64,000 bases of DNA from Schistosoma mansoni (lineage: Eukaryota; Platyhelminthes; Trematoda; Strigeidida; Schistosomatidae), in NCBI RefSeq assembly GCF_000237925.1, contig NC_031495.1, positions 20,852,435 through 20,916,434 of the forward strand, in the 5' to 3' direction. This document shows, piece by piece, positions 34,287 to 48,134 of the stretch; within the stretch, counting starts at the first letter, position 1; every line of letters begins with the position of its first letter. The notes under the pieces are model-generated. The model was not told the origin of the DNA. It was given only the letters and a program-made list of their open reading frames with translations, and did no database searches. The position numbers and the translations under genes were made by a program.

Positions 34287-35057
34287 TCCAATTAATTAGG
34301 TTACCTCGGCATCCCCAAGAACTTATAAGAAGAACTTATATAAGAAAAAACACGCATATTTGATCGATTAGTATTTCGCGCACAGTGATCACCTTCAGTG
34401 GTACGATATTCAATAAGCTTGTATCGAAGTGATGTAAACTAGCCAATTTCCTCCGTTTGTGTATTGACATGAAAAAGAACTTTCGGGTCTTTTAGATTGG
34501 TTTATGATCATGAGCTCCCAATATCTGGGCTAAACCGATCAATTTTCGGTCAAGTTTGGGACAGTCCTATAGAAAATTTGGTGTGAACTTTGGGAAAGTT
34601 AGGAAAAACTAGAAATTCCTCTAAGCTGAGAATTTTTCTGAAACTTCGCCTAAAGTCCACGCAAATTGTTCACGCTCACTGAGAAGATGTCATGAACCGC
34701 CAAATATATTCTGAAATTTTTGTTGGTTTTGGATTTTTCTGCATTTTACTATGTCCAGAACAATTGCGGAAGATCCCTACTGACTTCATGGGCGCTCTCA
34801 ATTTCGTATTTTAAATCCAAATATGAAGATGAAAGCATGGAGTTTTACCCGGAATATTTAATGATCAAAAGAGAAAGCACTCTTTTATAACACCCGTCAG
34901 AATAACAGCTGGATTGTTTTCCAGTTGCTACAGTGCAAATGGCTTACACTTGTAACGCCTTAATCGTTTGATACTATCTTTTAAACTTTATCTTAGGGAA
35001 TGAACTGATATCACCGGGTCAGTATACGCAATACACGAAGACTCTCTTTTAAACACT
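34287..35057 (-). other. Region upstream of SCO1
   Basis: About 770 bp separate the SCO1 start from the 5' LTR of the gypsy element. It should contain the SCO1 promoter; no TATA box or other clear motif stands out. Confidence 0.4.
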
Positions 35058-35414
35058 TGTAGTGACCGGCCAGTCTCGATAAGAACACGATTGGAATAAC
35101 GGAAATAATTATTATTATTGTAACCAATTGTACCAGAGATTGTTTTACTGTATTTGTTTAACTGTATCAGTTTCACTTCTTGTTCCGTTATCCGCCTTGT
35201 TTGGTTCGAGCTTGCTCACGCACTGCTTATTCGCTTGTACTCTTTGGCACGTCTCGGTATTATTTCGATACCACGAGATCGCCAATAAATATACTTGATC
35301 TGGACTAGTATAGCCTTCTGATTTACGGGCTATCAAGGGAACCAAGTCGTTTTTGGACGCGTAATCGAATAGTAGTGGTGATCATAGTCCGTCCACGACT
35401 CGACATCCACTACA
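35058..35414 (+). repeat. 5' LTR of the gypsy element
   Basis: TG...CA ended, 357 bp, more than 99 percent identical to the 3' LTR. Confidence 0.92.
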
Positions 35415-38400
35415 ACTGGTGAGCCGTATTTGGAACACGCAATACAGCTGGTAACCCAATCCATCAAGCACAAGTCAAACTTGGCCAATTCTCCAAACCA
35501 GATCAATCCGGTGAGTCTTTTTATCTATCCACATCTGTTGCATATATTCGTATTGATATTTTTCAATATATAATATTTTGGCAACTTAATATGGTAGATA
35601 ACGATAAGAATAACATAAATATGATAGACTCCGAGATACAGGTTATCAGTTTTCGACCGGTTCCTTTCATCCCTCATGATCCAGAAGTCTGGTTCGTGGC
35701 ACTGGAATCTCAATTTGAGATCCGCCGCATAACCAATCAAAGGCAGAAGTACGCCTACGCTTTGGAATCATTGCCCGGGGATCACCTAACCGCTGTCCGT
35801 GAGGTTGTCCTCAATCCGAACGTTCCAAACGTTTATGACCGTCTTGAGGATGCCATCCTTCGACATTTCCTCCCATCAAGAGAGGAACGATTGAGGACAC
35901 TATTAGCACGTCACCCTATGGGTGATGCTAAGCCGAGCCACCACCTCACGCGCCTGCAATCCCTTGCAGGAAACATGACAGCTGACTCTGAGATAGTCAA
36001 AGAGTTGTGGCTCGAAGCCTTACCAGTCAGTATCCAGCCAACCCTTACGGCTCTGCTCGAGGACACCCCGCTCAACAAGGTGGCCCTCATAGCAGATAAG
36101 ATTCTAGCACGAGTTAACACCAAAGACGACTATTTGGTTGCTAGCACTTCCCGTTCTAACGTTGATCTCGATGCTAGACGACCTCCGGCTCATGGGGATA
36201 GGGACAGATGTATCCATACTCGTCTCAGTTTCCGAGACCGCGCAAATGTGCCAGCCCCCTACGCCTCCCGACCCAGGTCACAATCTCGTAAGGCCGTAAC
36301 GACTCGCCCCAAGCGGGCATCTTCCAAGCCACGCCAGAAGGCGGTTTCGGAAGCGAGTCCAGGTTGGTGCTGGTTTCACCGTGCTTTCGGAGCCGGTGCC
36401 CGTCATTGTCGAGCTCCCTGCTCATACAAGGCGGGAAACTCCTCAGCCGGCGAGTAAATGCGGCCGTACTCGCCGGCACTTCACCTCAGGTTGGCCGTTT
36501 ATTTTACGTGCACGATTATCGCACCAACGCTAGGTACCTTGTGGATACGGGTGCCCAAGTTTCTGTCGTACCTATCGGTAACAGTAAGTCTCAAGCCACT
36601 ATGCTTCGACTACGCGCTGCGAATGGCTCAGTCATTCCCACCTATGGTACACGACAACTTACGGTCAACCTGAGCAACCGACGACAGTATCTGTGGACGT
36701 TCATCATTGCCGATGTTCCCACAGCTATACTCGGTATCGATTTCCTACAGCACTATGAATTGCTAGTCGATTCACGTAGGCTGCAGCTAATTGATACTAC
36801 GTCGAACAGCAACTTTATGGGCTTAAAGCCCACACAAACGCGTACCGAATCACAGGTGTATTTCATTCGCGTGACGATTTATTCCACGCTTTATTTCAGA
36901 AATTCCCCAAATTAACTAAACCTCTCGAGGAGACTCTATCGGTGACCAATCGTGTGGTACACCACATAGTCACCCGCGGACCACCAGTCAGGGCAAGACC
37001 TCGCCGACTGGCACCGGACAAATTAGCTTTCGCTAAACGTGAGTTTGACAATTTACTAGCTACTGGTATTATTCGTCCTTCTCACAGTCCTTGGGCCTCA
37101 CCTCTCCACATGGTTCGAAAAAAGGATGGGGTTAGTTGGAGACCATGCGGAGACTACCGAGCGTTAAACACAGCTACACGTTTCGATAGCTATCCCATCC
37201 CCCACATACATAACATCACGGCATCACTCAAGGGCACGACAATTTTTTCCAAGATCGATCTGGTACGAGCATATCACCAGATCCCAGTCGCTCTTGAAGA
37301 TATAGAGAAAACTGCTATCACGACTCCTTTCGGTTTATTTGAGTTCCTACGAATGCCATTTGGATTACGGAATGCTGCTCAAACTTTCCAAAGGTTTATC
37401 GATAGCATCGTACGAGACCTAGATTTTGTTCACGTCTATATTGATGACCTGCTAATCGCATCATCAGGCGTAGATGAACATTATCAACACCTGACGCTAC
37501 TATTCCAGCGCCTTTCGGATAATGGAATAATAGTCAACCCCGACAAGTGTGAACTCGGGAAGAAGGAAATAAAATTCTTAGGTCATGTTATTAAGCATGA
37601 GGGTATTCTACCTTGTGAGGATAAAGTACGTACTATAATGGAGTACACTGTACCGTCCACACTCAAGGAACTGAAGGCATTTCTCGGTTTGGTCAACTTC
37701 TACCGACGCTTCATTTCGCACGCGGCAGAATAGTTACGACCGTTAACCGATTTACTTCGCGGTAATCCATGCAAACTGGAATGGAACGACGCCGCACGTA
37801 CTGCATTTTCAGATATCAAAACGGCCCTAGCTCAAGCCACATTTCTCGTGCATCCTGACCCATCAGCCACGCTTAGTATAGCGGTTGATGCATCGGATTT
37901 CGCCATAGGAGCCGTTATGCAACAGAATATCTCCGGTAGTTGGCAGCCCCTCGAATTTTTCTCACGACGCCTCACTCCCACGGAGACGAGATATAGCGCT
38001 TTTGGTCGCGAACTGCTAGCAGCCTACTGCGCCATCAAACATTTCCGGCACGCTGTAGAAGGTCGTAAGTTCATCTTATTCACCGACCATAAGCCCTTAA
38101 CGTATGCTCTGCATACCAAGTCTGACCGCTACTCACCACGAGAGTGCAGACATTTGGACTATATCTCCCAGTTCACGACAGACCTTCGTCACGTCAAAGG
38201 CGAGTCGAACTGTGTTCGTCACGTCAAAGGCGAGTCGAACTGTGTTGCTGATGCTTTATCACGTATCCAACTTAATGCAGTTACTTTGCCAAAGCAAACG
38301 ATACTTCATGCACGGAAGCACCCCTAGCTACTAGCTCAGGTACTATCCTATGCGATACTTCTACGGGCCTCCCCCGACCCATCGTACCCTCCGCTTATAG

Positions 38401-40264
38401 CCGTCTCGTCTTTGATGCCCTTCATGGTTTATCTCCTTTGATGCCCTTCATGGTTTATCTCATCCTGGTATCGCAGCCACCCTACGCCTCATCGCTGCAC
38501 GATACGTCTGGCCGTCAATGAATAAAGATGTCCGTATGTGGGTAAAACAATGTTTACAATGTCAATGATCAAAAGTGCACAGGCACGTAGCTGCCCCTAT
38601 TGGCACTTTCGCTACGCCTGATGCTCGCTTCGATCACGTTCACATAGACATTGTAGGACCATTACCACCATCGCACGGGTATGATCACATACTCACATGC
38701 ATTGATCGTTTCACAAGATGGCCCGAAGCTATTCCCATCATGTCTATTACGGCGGAGACAGTCGCTCACCGCTTCGTAGAACGATGGATAGCTATGTACG
38801 GTTGTCCCTCGACTGTCACGACTGACCGAGGACAACAATTTGAGTCCGCATTATTCTCCTCACTAACACGGCTGCTTGGTACGGAACGCATACGCACTAC
38901 CGCCTACCATCCAGCATCAAACGGTTTAGTTGAACGGCTTCATCGCCAACTTAAAAGTGCTCTTCGAGCACACGAAAACAACAATTGGTACGAAACCCTT
39001 CCGCTCGTCCTCCTGGGAATCAGAACGAGTCTAAAGGCAGATATTCAATGTTCCACCGCTGAACTTGTTTACGGCACGACATTGCGTCTGCCTGGGGAAT
39101 TTTTCACACCACGGAGCAGCACTAAGTTCGGCGAATCAGACTACGTCCAACGACTGTCTGCATTCATGCGAACACTGACTCCGGTGTCAACTCGTATACA
39201 ACATCGACAGGTCGCTCTCCCTCGAGAGTTATCTACCTGTTCACATGTTTTCATACGAGTAGATTCGGTACGCAAACCTCTACAACAGCCTTACAAAGGA
39301 CCTTTTCACGTGATTTCCCGTCACGAAAAGACCTTCAAGGTTGATCGACGTGGCCGCATCGAAACAGTCAGCATTGATCGTCTCAAGCCAGCACACGTCG
39401 ATGGCAGTGCTATACCTGATAAGCCGAAACTTAATGCTAGACCCATCAAAGCTTCTAGCGGGATCTCTACATCTACTTCGGATCCCACGCTAGATGCACC
39501 TGAGACCTCATTCTCACGTCCCAGTCAACAGCACGTGTCATCTGCCCCGTCTACGGACGAGACTTCCGTCTCACGTCCAGACCGGCAGACCACACCGCCC
39601 TTGACTGTGGATGAGATTGCAGGCTCACGAGGTTCGAACGAGACTACCGTCTCACGTTCTGGTCGCCGGGTACGCTTACCCGTACGCTTTCTCGACTAAC
39701 CTCATAACCAACTACGGATACAGTATAGGAATCTACCCTATACTACACGAAAGCTACACTTTTCTCTTTTTCTTTCATTTTTTTGTTTACCCCGAGCCTA
39801 CGCCTCCGACCATCGCTGTTCTGGTATCGTCGACTTTAGTCAATCTTGGCGAAAGCTGGCCTGATCACCCACGCTATAGTCAACGCACTCAGTCGATCTC
39901 TCTGACTCCAAATACGTATGATATACATTTGGTCCCGAACATGGTTATCCTGGTCGCATCTGGTTCCTTGGCTCAATTTGGTTTCGTCCTACGTCTGCAG
40001 CGTTTCTGATCCGGACCTCTACGAACGCAACCTTCAGATTCTGGATACAAACCACTCTGGTGTAGCATGCTAATCCAAACAATCAACACAGTACGTTCCT
40101 TCTGGTACCGTTCTACGTCAAAGACTTTTGGTGGCAACTCGAGGATCAACGATCACTCCCTGTTCTGCCAACGCCTTCGTCCTACAATTGCACGTTTCGC
40201 GATCAGTCCCACGAACGAAACCGCTACGTATCGAAAGTGTAAACCCTTTCTAGCGGGGGGCTCC

Positions 40265-40621
40265 TGTAGTGACCGGCCAGTCTCGATAAGAACACGATTG
40301 GAATAACAGAAACAATTATTATTATTGTAACCAATTGTACCAGAGATTGTTTTACTGTATTTGTTTAACTGTATCAGTTTCACTTCTTGTTCCGTTATCC
40401 GCCTTGTTTGGTTCGAGCTTGCTCACGCACTGCTTATTCGCTTGTACTCTTTGGCACGTCTCGGTATTATTTCGATACCACGAGATCGCCAATAAATATA
40501 CTTGATCTGGACTAGTAAAGCCTTCTGATTTACGGGCTATCAAGGGAACCAAGTCGTTTTTGGACGCGTAATCGAATAGTAGTGGTGATCATAGTCCGTC
40601 CACGACTCGACATCCACTACA
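40265..40621 (+). repeat. 3' LTR of the gypsy element
   Basis: TG...CA ended, 357 bp, followed by CACT, the same four bases that precede the 5' LTR. Confidence 0.92.
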
Positions 40622-41223
40622 CACTATATATATCCTACATCCTCATTGCAATTCACTATCAAAAGACATCTTGCCTCATATTCTTACCTTCTATTCAATT
40701 ACTAGCTCTCATTCTCATGTAGATTGCTCCTGCAACAAATCATGTGTGATAATTTGTGCAAAGAAAGCAAATGTTACCGAGATATGTGTGGTGTTTGAAT
40801 GAACCAATGATTCCCTTGTATTGATGACTGTTTTGATTTTGAATCCCAATTACAGTACATTTGTTCGTGCTCATCTAATACTTCTTCCTTAAATTGCTTT
40901 ATTGGCAGGATTACTAGTTTATACTATAAGTTAAATACTCTTAAACATCACAATATGATAACAAGCTAGTAAAATAAGTGCATGAAATCTACAGATTATC
41001 TCCGAATACTGATTAAGTGTTGGTCGCCATCGTATAGACAAGAAAAATGTAACACACTGGATGAGTTAGTAATACTGCATTGCAGAGAGAAATCCAATCT
41101 ATCATGTTTGCTTTGATAAATTGATCGAGCCATCATTACTATGGAAGTTGATTCTAAGAGGAATCTGATATTAAAAAATCAGTTTTTTATTTAACAGTTG
41201 GCCGAAAACATCTTTGTAGTATT

Positions 41224-43100
41224 TAAATATTACAGATCCAGTGTTTATTTGCTCCGTTATTTTGCATAGGCATCATATTTCCTATTATTCTATATTGAAT
41301 TACGGAAACGTGTGTTGGAAAAAGAGAACCTCGCGCTCCGACTTTTCGGTTGTAAAAGTAAATCTTCTGATTGTCTTTAACATAAATATCATCTGTATCT
41401 TTTCATCGCAAAGTATTCGTGTTGAAATCATTCACTAACGCCGTTCGTATTATATTAATATATTGGCCGTATACCACATGTCAAACTCAATTCAAAGCAA
41501 AAGTCTTGAAGATAGGTGTGATTTGTCACCATTGGAGACAGACGCTGTTATGGATGAGAATGCTCAACTCCGTGAATTGCATCGTAGTAGCTTCGAGCTG
41601 TGGTTTGCTCGACTAAAGCATTATTTTACCAGAAAATATTAAATTTGGGGGAGTTCTATATTGATATTTATGCTTTGTCCTTTCTCCTTCGGTTACCAGG
41701 GTAGTTCACGGCCTGGTTTTGAACCCCTCAGTGCTAAAACCATAATATTCTTAAGAGGAGAGATGGAGAGCGGTCTATCTATGTCAGATGGTCAAAGAAT
41801 CCATAGGCTTTTCTAAGGAGAAACACTGGCTAATAGGTCACCATCACAGCTCTTGCATTATCTTTAAGTCTTAGTGGGCGGTAACACCGTTTGTGGAGCA
41901 GCGCTAAGACGAGGATGGTTGCAAGCTATCCTGTGTTACATCTAACATTGTTCGGATACACAAGACCCAGACACCCCTCCACCTCACTTTGCACGTATCG
42001 TAGATGGGATAAAGGAGAGAGAGATCTCAATAGGGTCACATACGTACATAATACACAGAAGAATCATCATCAAAAGACTCAGTCACAGAGCAACTCACTA
42101 CAAATGTTAAAAGTTCAACGACAACCATCTCCAAAATACAAATGGATCATAGAAACAGGAACAGGTCACAAAAGTCCACAAAACCTGGACAATTATATTG
42201 ATATCACTAAGAGTCTGGTACAAAATCAACCAGATGTAGCCAATAATGTGGCCAAAATAGACTCTTAGTAATACGAGAGACGAATAACCTGTTCATAGAT
42301 CGCAGCGACTAAGGAGGAGTGCCCGAACAGTTGCTTCCTTTATGTAAGAGACAGAAATTCAGGCATGAACATTTTTGAGGATACTGGTGCTAAACTGAGC
42401 ATCACGCATGAGAACAAAAAACAGCTGGGTCGAAAAATTCCTTCAGTTGAATTTCAAGCTGACAACAAAACTAAAATCATGACGTTTGGTCAGAAAACAT
42501 TGATGCTAGACGTGCATGTTAAGAAGCGATTTCTCCGAGTACTGACTGTAGCAGATTTAGATCTCTCAATAATGAGAATGGACTTGTAGTGGTACTGATT
42601 CCTAACTACACGATCTTTGAGGCTAAACATATAATTAACGAAAAAAATTTCACTCAATATGTAGCACTTGGGAAAGATCAGTAGTGGTGAACACGGAAAC
42701 AGTTGATCGGCATGGCATGGTCCAGCCTTACAGGCGTGAGCGCTATATAACATAATACTTTCCATATCAGATGTACTATTCTATCCTCAGTCTAGATGTA
42801 TTTCTTCAGAAGCCCTAAGCATCATACTACTGATTTTCACGATAACATGAGTCAGTAAAGACAGCTAAGTGACTTGCACGTAGGATATTGAAAATTAAGC
42901 AGTCAGATCATGACAACTCTACAATTTGGGGATTCGGTCTATTATTATCGTAGCAAAAAGAAGTGTACTAATATCGAACTAGACCATAATTCAGCAATGT
43001 TAGTACAATCTTTGCAAGTTAGTTATTCAGAACTGTTTATTGTGGCCGTTTGGAGCCTTCTAAGTTTTAGCAGTGGTGTAGAATATATGTAGTTGATACA
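41224..43100 (+). mobile_element. Fossil gypsy-like element, copy 1
   Basis: This is an old remnant. A leader-like segment (about 41.24 kb) is shared with copy 2. A gag-like piece (FELWFARLKHYFTRKY) lies at about 41.55-41.65 kb. A retroviral-type protease remnant lies at 42365-42589 (EDTGAKLSITHE, then a flap-like region and LTVADLDLSIM). No reverse transcriptase was recognised. It is heavily broken. Confidence 0.5.
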
Positions 43101-43479
43101 TAAGAACGTTCTTCTAAATTAAAAGAAATTAATTCACAGTATTTAGGTGCTGAGTTAATGTAAGACACTAGGGAAGAAAAACATATTTTCAAAATTGCAG
43201 CGACTGAATTGTAAGTCAATCAAACATTTCGTCTGGCGGTCTGGTTCAAGCCTTTTGAAATAAATATATTGTCAAACATTAAAATTACCGAATGTAAATA
43301 GTTAGCTGTATATCCAATGGGTTATTCAATCATGTTAACAGTATTTTCAAGGTAAGTATTTGCTTTAGTGTGTATGAGACATGTAGTTTGTAACGAAGTG
43401 TTAAGATTTTAACAACTCACGTTGATTAGTTAAGAGGTGACCTCAAACAACTAAGTACATATCAAAACAATGGAGCTCA

Positions 43480-45460
43480 AGTATCCAGTAACTTCTTTAT
43501 TTTGTATAGGAATTATATATCCTATGATGTTATATTGAATGTTGAAAATCTTCGAGTGTTTGAACAGGTAACCTATCACTCCACTGCGACTATCACACGA
43601 GCTAAATAAAGACCAACCACTTACTAGTCTAGGTTATTATATCAATAGAACGTGGGTCACCTACCGGTACAAAACTGGTGAGCTCGGTATTGAACATAAA
43701 TTTCATTTCATTTTTACCAGTGACTATTTTTTTACTTAGTTGTAAAAGTAGACCTGATTATCCTAAACAAGAGTTTGGTATATATATCATTAGATTGTTC
43801 TTATCATGTCGTAGCCATTATTTTACCCTGATCTTATTATATTGCTACATTGGTCATTTGCCTTATGTAGTACTAAATACAGACCCGAAGACTGGAGGAT
43901 TTGCCACCAGTGAAGATAAACACAGTTATGGCGACGAAAATTTGACTCCCAGAATTTGATCGTAGTGACCCCGAGTTGTGGTTCGCTCAACTAGAGCATT
44001 ATTTTACGAAAAACAATATCAAATCTGAAGAATTCGCTATCGAGATTTATGTTCTGTCCTCCATTCGGTCAGCAAAAACGTTCGCGACTTGATTGTAAGT
44101 CCACCATCATCACAACCATACACCACCTTAAGACGAGAGATGAGCTGTCTATCATTATCAGATGGCCAAAGTATACAAATTGGATTTGGACTAACAAGAA
44201 TTTGTTATCGACCATTCGGCATCATACAATGACAAAATGAAATCACTTAATTCCGCAGATACATGCAGATATTCACAGGTATCTAGAAACTCTTCGCCAA
44301 GTAGCACTTCTAGAAAATGCACTCCTTATAGTCTTTCCAGCCACTGTTTCACCGAAGTAGATTCAAATGTTAGGTTCCAACGCAAAACATCAGTCAAAGA
44401 AACAAAAACTTATTCAATTAAAACAAACCATTACATCTTCCGTTTAGTTCACGAAGCTTCCTCATGTTAATCACAGTCAACGGCAACACCCCATTCATAT
44501 CAAAATAAAACTTACTGCGCGAAAATCTATGGTATCACTGAGTAATTACAAATGATATTAAAAAACGCAACATAAATCAACAATGTCATTCCTTCGCTAG
44601 GAGGCCTAAGGTGTCGTTTGTACGAAGTAACGCACTATAAAACAAAACATGGTTACTAGATTCAACTTCCATGAATCCGGAAAACAACAGGAATGTTCCC
44701 AGCAAAATAGCGTCAAAAATTTGTTTGCCAGAACCACGTTAAGCAGAAGCTGGGAGATTGCCATGGAGCAATAACAAGCAACTACTCTATGGTGTATATT
44801 TGAGTTCGACCAAAGAAGACTTTGTCATCAATCGTTTGGCGTCATACAATGACAAAATGAAATCACTCACTGAAGCAAATATTTACAGATATTCACAGAT
44901 ATTTAGAATCTCTTCGCTGAGTGGCACCGGTTCACTTGGAAGGTGCTTAGTGGACTAAACCTTAAGGTTCTGAAAACAATTCTAAAACGTGTAAAAATGG
45001 ATACGGGTATTTTATGAGAAGGGACAACAAGCGTGTAACACGTAAAGATGTCACGTATGTTCAGTGTTTTTGCCAGTAACACCTTTCCAATCGAAGGACC
45101 TCAAACACAGTCAAAACAGAAGTCAGTAATGAAAGAGTTCGAAGGTGCATTTGCAAAAATATCGGTTTCTCGAGACGTTCGTGTGATCTAGACTGACTAG
45201 TAGTTGCGAGGACTGCGTAGTACAGAGTGCCCAGTGGTAATCCTGTGTGAATGCATGACCGAACGTTTTCAGCTCGGGTGTGTCTAGTAAAATTGATGGA
45301 CTCAGCACCAATTTCGAAGACATACAGAACTACATATGCTGGATGGGGTTATTTAGCACTATACATGAACTGTTCTTCGCGATTTACAGGGTTTGAAATC
45401 GTCCTACTTATTCGCTCTGCGATTGTCCACTCAGGAAAAAATATCTGTGTTGGTAATTAA
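43480..45460 (+). mobile_element. Fossil gypsy-like element, copy 2
   Basis: The leader segment resembles copy 1. A primer-site-like ACTGGTGAGCTCGG lies at about 43674 and a gag piece (EFDRSDPELWFAQLEHYF) at about 43.95-44.05 kb. A short gag block (SASYNDKMKSL / ASYNDKMKSLTEA) occurs twice, near 44.2 and 44.83 kb, suggesting an internal duplication or two overlapping insertions. It is heavily broken and old. Confidence 0.5.
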
Positions 45461-48134
45461 CTCGCTAAATCAAATAACTTTCACAATACTAGACATTGAC
45501 GATCATCTTAATATTTTCAACGAATACGACGAAACGAACACATTCGGTCAGGGTTAATTACCAGACCACAACATGAACTGATGTGAAATGATCATTCCAC
45601 TCTCTGAACCTAATTTCGGTGGCCCATTATCTGACTCTGATTGGATCGTATGGTGATTATTATCGAAACATGCATCTCAGCTACCCTTATGTATAGTTAT
45701 CGACTAAAATCACCCTAGTAAATAACGAAATTAAATACGTACACCTCATGCAATCGTCTATACAGTCAGACGGTCAGAGAAACACAGTGAAGGAAGCTAT
45801 GGGGAGAGTGTGAGGCGAAAAGGATCGTCGAACACATTTGAGCCAACTTCATTTGACCAAGAGTGACTCAATATTTATGATTAGAGGAAAATAAGTCACA
45901 GACACATGATGAATGGGATAAGCAATTGGTACACATACGATCATATAAAACGCAGTCAGCGGTAATAGGCGAATAAGTGGCAGGGTAAAGAAGTGACTTG
46001 GGAGGAAGGAATGGATTGATCTGTCCAGAGGCTTGAACAATCTGTGTGGGCTTGACATGGTAACAGCCACTACATCATTCAGGGGTCTCACTTATCTTTA
46101 ACTTCCCCTACAACAAAAATATAATTATCACCTTAATCATCATTGCCTTCTTTGTACGCTTTAAGGAAAATAACAGTGTTGTAATCATCAACTGATTTTC
46201 ATATTTCCTTTTTCCACTTTACTCCGATAACGTTTCCTTAGCCTTTGTACAGTGCTGGCAACTTCTGTAAACACTCCCTCCTTCATAACTTCACCACGTG
46301 GATGGGATGAAAAGACTGTTATTTCACATTACATTTGTTAGTATTGTCACCATCTTGAAATAATTAACCCTCACACAAGCGAGTTAAAATTTGACTACAG
46401 ATTTCAGATTCCCTGAAATAAAAGCGAATAAATTCATTCTCAAAGAAGAGTTGTGACTCAGCTGGATATAACGTTATTACAGATCATGTCAAGTAAAACT
46501 GATAACGAACTTTGAGCTTCTGGGAGTTGAGCTTTTTGAAGTCGTAATAATTATATTCATATGGCTGATCCTGAAGTGATAGTTGTTTCGATGGTGATTC
46601 TCTCATCAAGTGATTATGTCGAAACTTCAAAATTCATAACTCCGAAATCTCGGTGAACAGAAAGGGTGTTTAGAGCTTCTTTGTCTGTTCTAAAGATCGT
46701 AGGAAAGAGTGGATCAAATACTGAAACCTCCCGAACCAACATAATATGTCCTCCCTCTTTACTCCTGAGGATACGACTAGTATTCTAGTTTTACAACTAG
46801 CAACCAGTAGTATCTTCTATATTCGATCGTTCCCGGCCAAAGGAAATCAGAAGTCAGACGAGAAGAGGTAGGAGAGATATATTTGATACGTTATCAATAT
46901 ATCGAGGAACCTTTATTATAAGCTGGCTAATGAACGTAGGAGCAGTGTCCCACGCCGAGTTGAAACGTGATCTGGTACGGATGCATGACCGAAAGCCTTC
47001 AGTTAAACAAGTCCACTTAAACAACGTGGTCAGCATCCAATGTCGAACACTTAGAAAGCTATTGATTTTGGGGAATTATTTACAGCTACACTCCTTACTG
47101 TTCGAAACTGACCTCAGAACCGTAAACTTTATCTTCTCATTAGGTTTTGAAATCAAAATGATCAGAGTGACTTCTATCTTTTGTAAGTGGTCGATTCGGA
47201 GTATCAAGCATACAATCGCCCAGCCTTGGTGCTATTTTGGCATAGTGATTGAATTATACTAAATTAAGAGTCACTAGCAGACTGTACAGAGGCGAGAGTA
47301 ATGCCACAAAAATAAAACTGTAGACAAAATAAATTACTCTAATTTTATGGTAATCAAAATGGGTTTTGAGTTCGCAAGCAAAAGCATCAAAAAATGAACT
47401 GACACAAACTTTAAACAAAAACATAGATTTTTCACCATACGAAATGTGACATGAAGGCTTTACACATTTTTAGAAAAGACATTCCAGAGTATCTCACAAT
47501 ATAGCCTCACTCACATATTCAGGCATCGTCACATGTTCAGCCGACCTATGTAACCGACTCCAGTTGTTACATAGCCTTGCTAATTTCGGACACCTTGTGA
47601 ACTAATCCTATCGAAAAATCACAAACATTTGACATCAGGTCCCGGAACAACTGCGTAGTTATAGGTTTAGGAAATAAATCTTATGATGACTGTTCTGACT
47701 GAAATGTAGGAGAAAAGTATGAAACCTAGTAGTTGTATACGGAAGGCAAACTAGCTTATGTCATCTCCATAGAAAAGTTTAACCTGAATGCTAAAGCTGT
47801 ACCTCGTGAAACAATCCTCGACAAAGTGCATATCAAAAAGCAAACACCATGAAATCAAACTTCTTTCATAAAGGACCAGTCCTACCTGAAAAACTTTCCA
47901 GACCCCCAGTGAAAAGTTACAAAAGGTGTTTTATTAACCATTCATACACTGAAGATTCACTCCCAGAAAACCGTTGAACCACAGCCAGTGACAGAATAAT
48001 TTTTTGGACTTATTGTCTGTGTGCTAAATTTCTCTCAATTTATCCACTATGGATATTATATGCCTATTCTGAATGTGCAGAATCAACAGTCCTTTATTTT
48101 TGACTGACAAACAAAGGGTTTCGAATGACTAAAT
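45461..48134. other. Intergenic stretch, nothing recognised
   Basis: About 2.7 kb of AT-rich sequence with scattered short frames. Frames on both strands were read and no conserved domain was seen. A segment at about 46.44 kb (GACTCAGCTGGATA) recurs at 29.9 kb as GGCTCAGCTGGATA. Confidence 0.4.

Larger units (their letters stand above)
35058..40621 (+). mobile_element. Young Ty3/gypsy LTR retrotransposon, CsRn1/Gulliver-like
   Basis: Two 357-bp LTRs (35058-35414 and 40265-40621) begin TGTAGTGACC and end CCACTACA, differ at about three positions and are flanked by CACT, a 4-bp target duplication. TGGTGAG just inside the 5' LTR fits a tRNA-Trp-type primer site. Parts in order: gag about 35.59-36.45 kb, ending in a CHCC zinc finger (C-x2-H-x9-C-x3-C) typical of the CsRn1 clade; protease (DTGAQVSVVP) about 36.5-36.8; reverse transcriptase (YIDDLLIAS) about 36.95-37.75; RNase H about 37.85-38.3; integrase with the HHCC region, DRFTRWPEA and DRGQQFES, about 38.4-39.7. 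The LTR likeness means it is young. It looks nearly whole in length, but pol has a handful of breaks, so this copy is a fossil. Confidence 0.9.

Noticed and set aside
45849-46091. 80-codon minus-strand frame in the 45.5-48 kb intergenic stretch
   Set aside because: No conserved motif and no splice-compatible neighbours.
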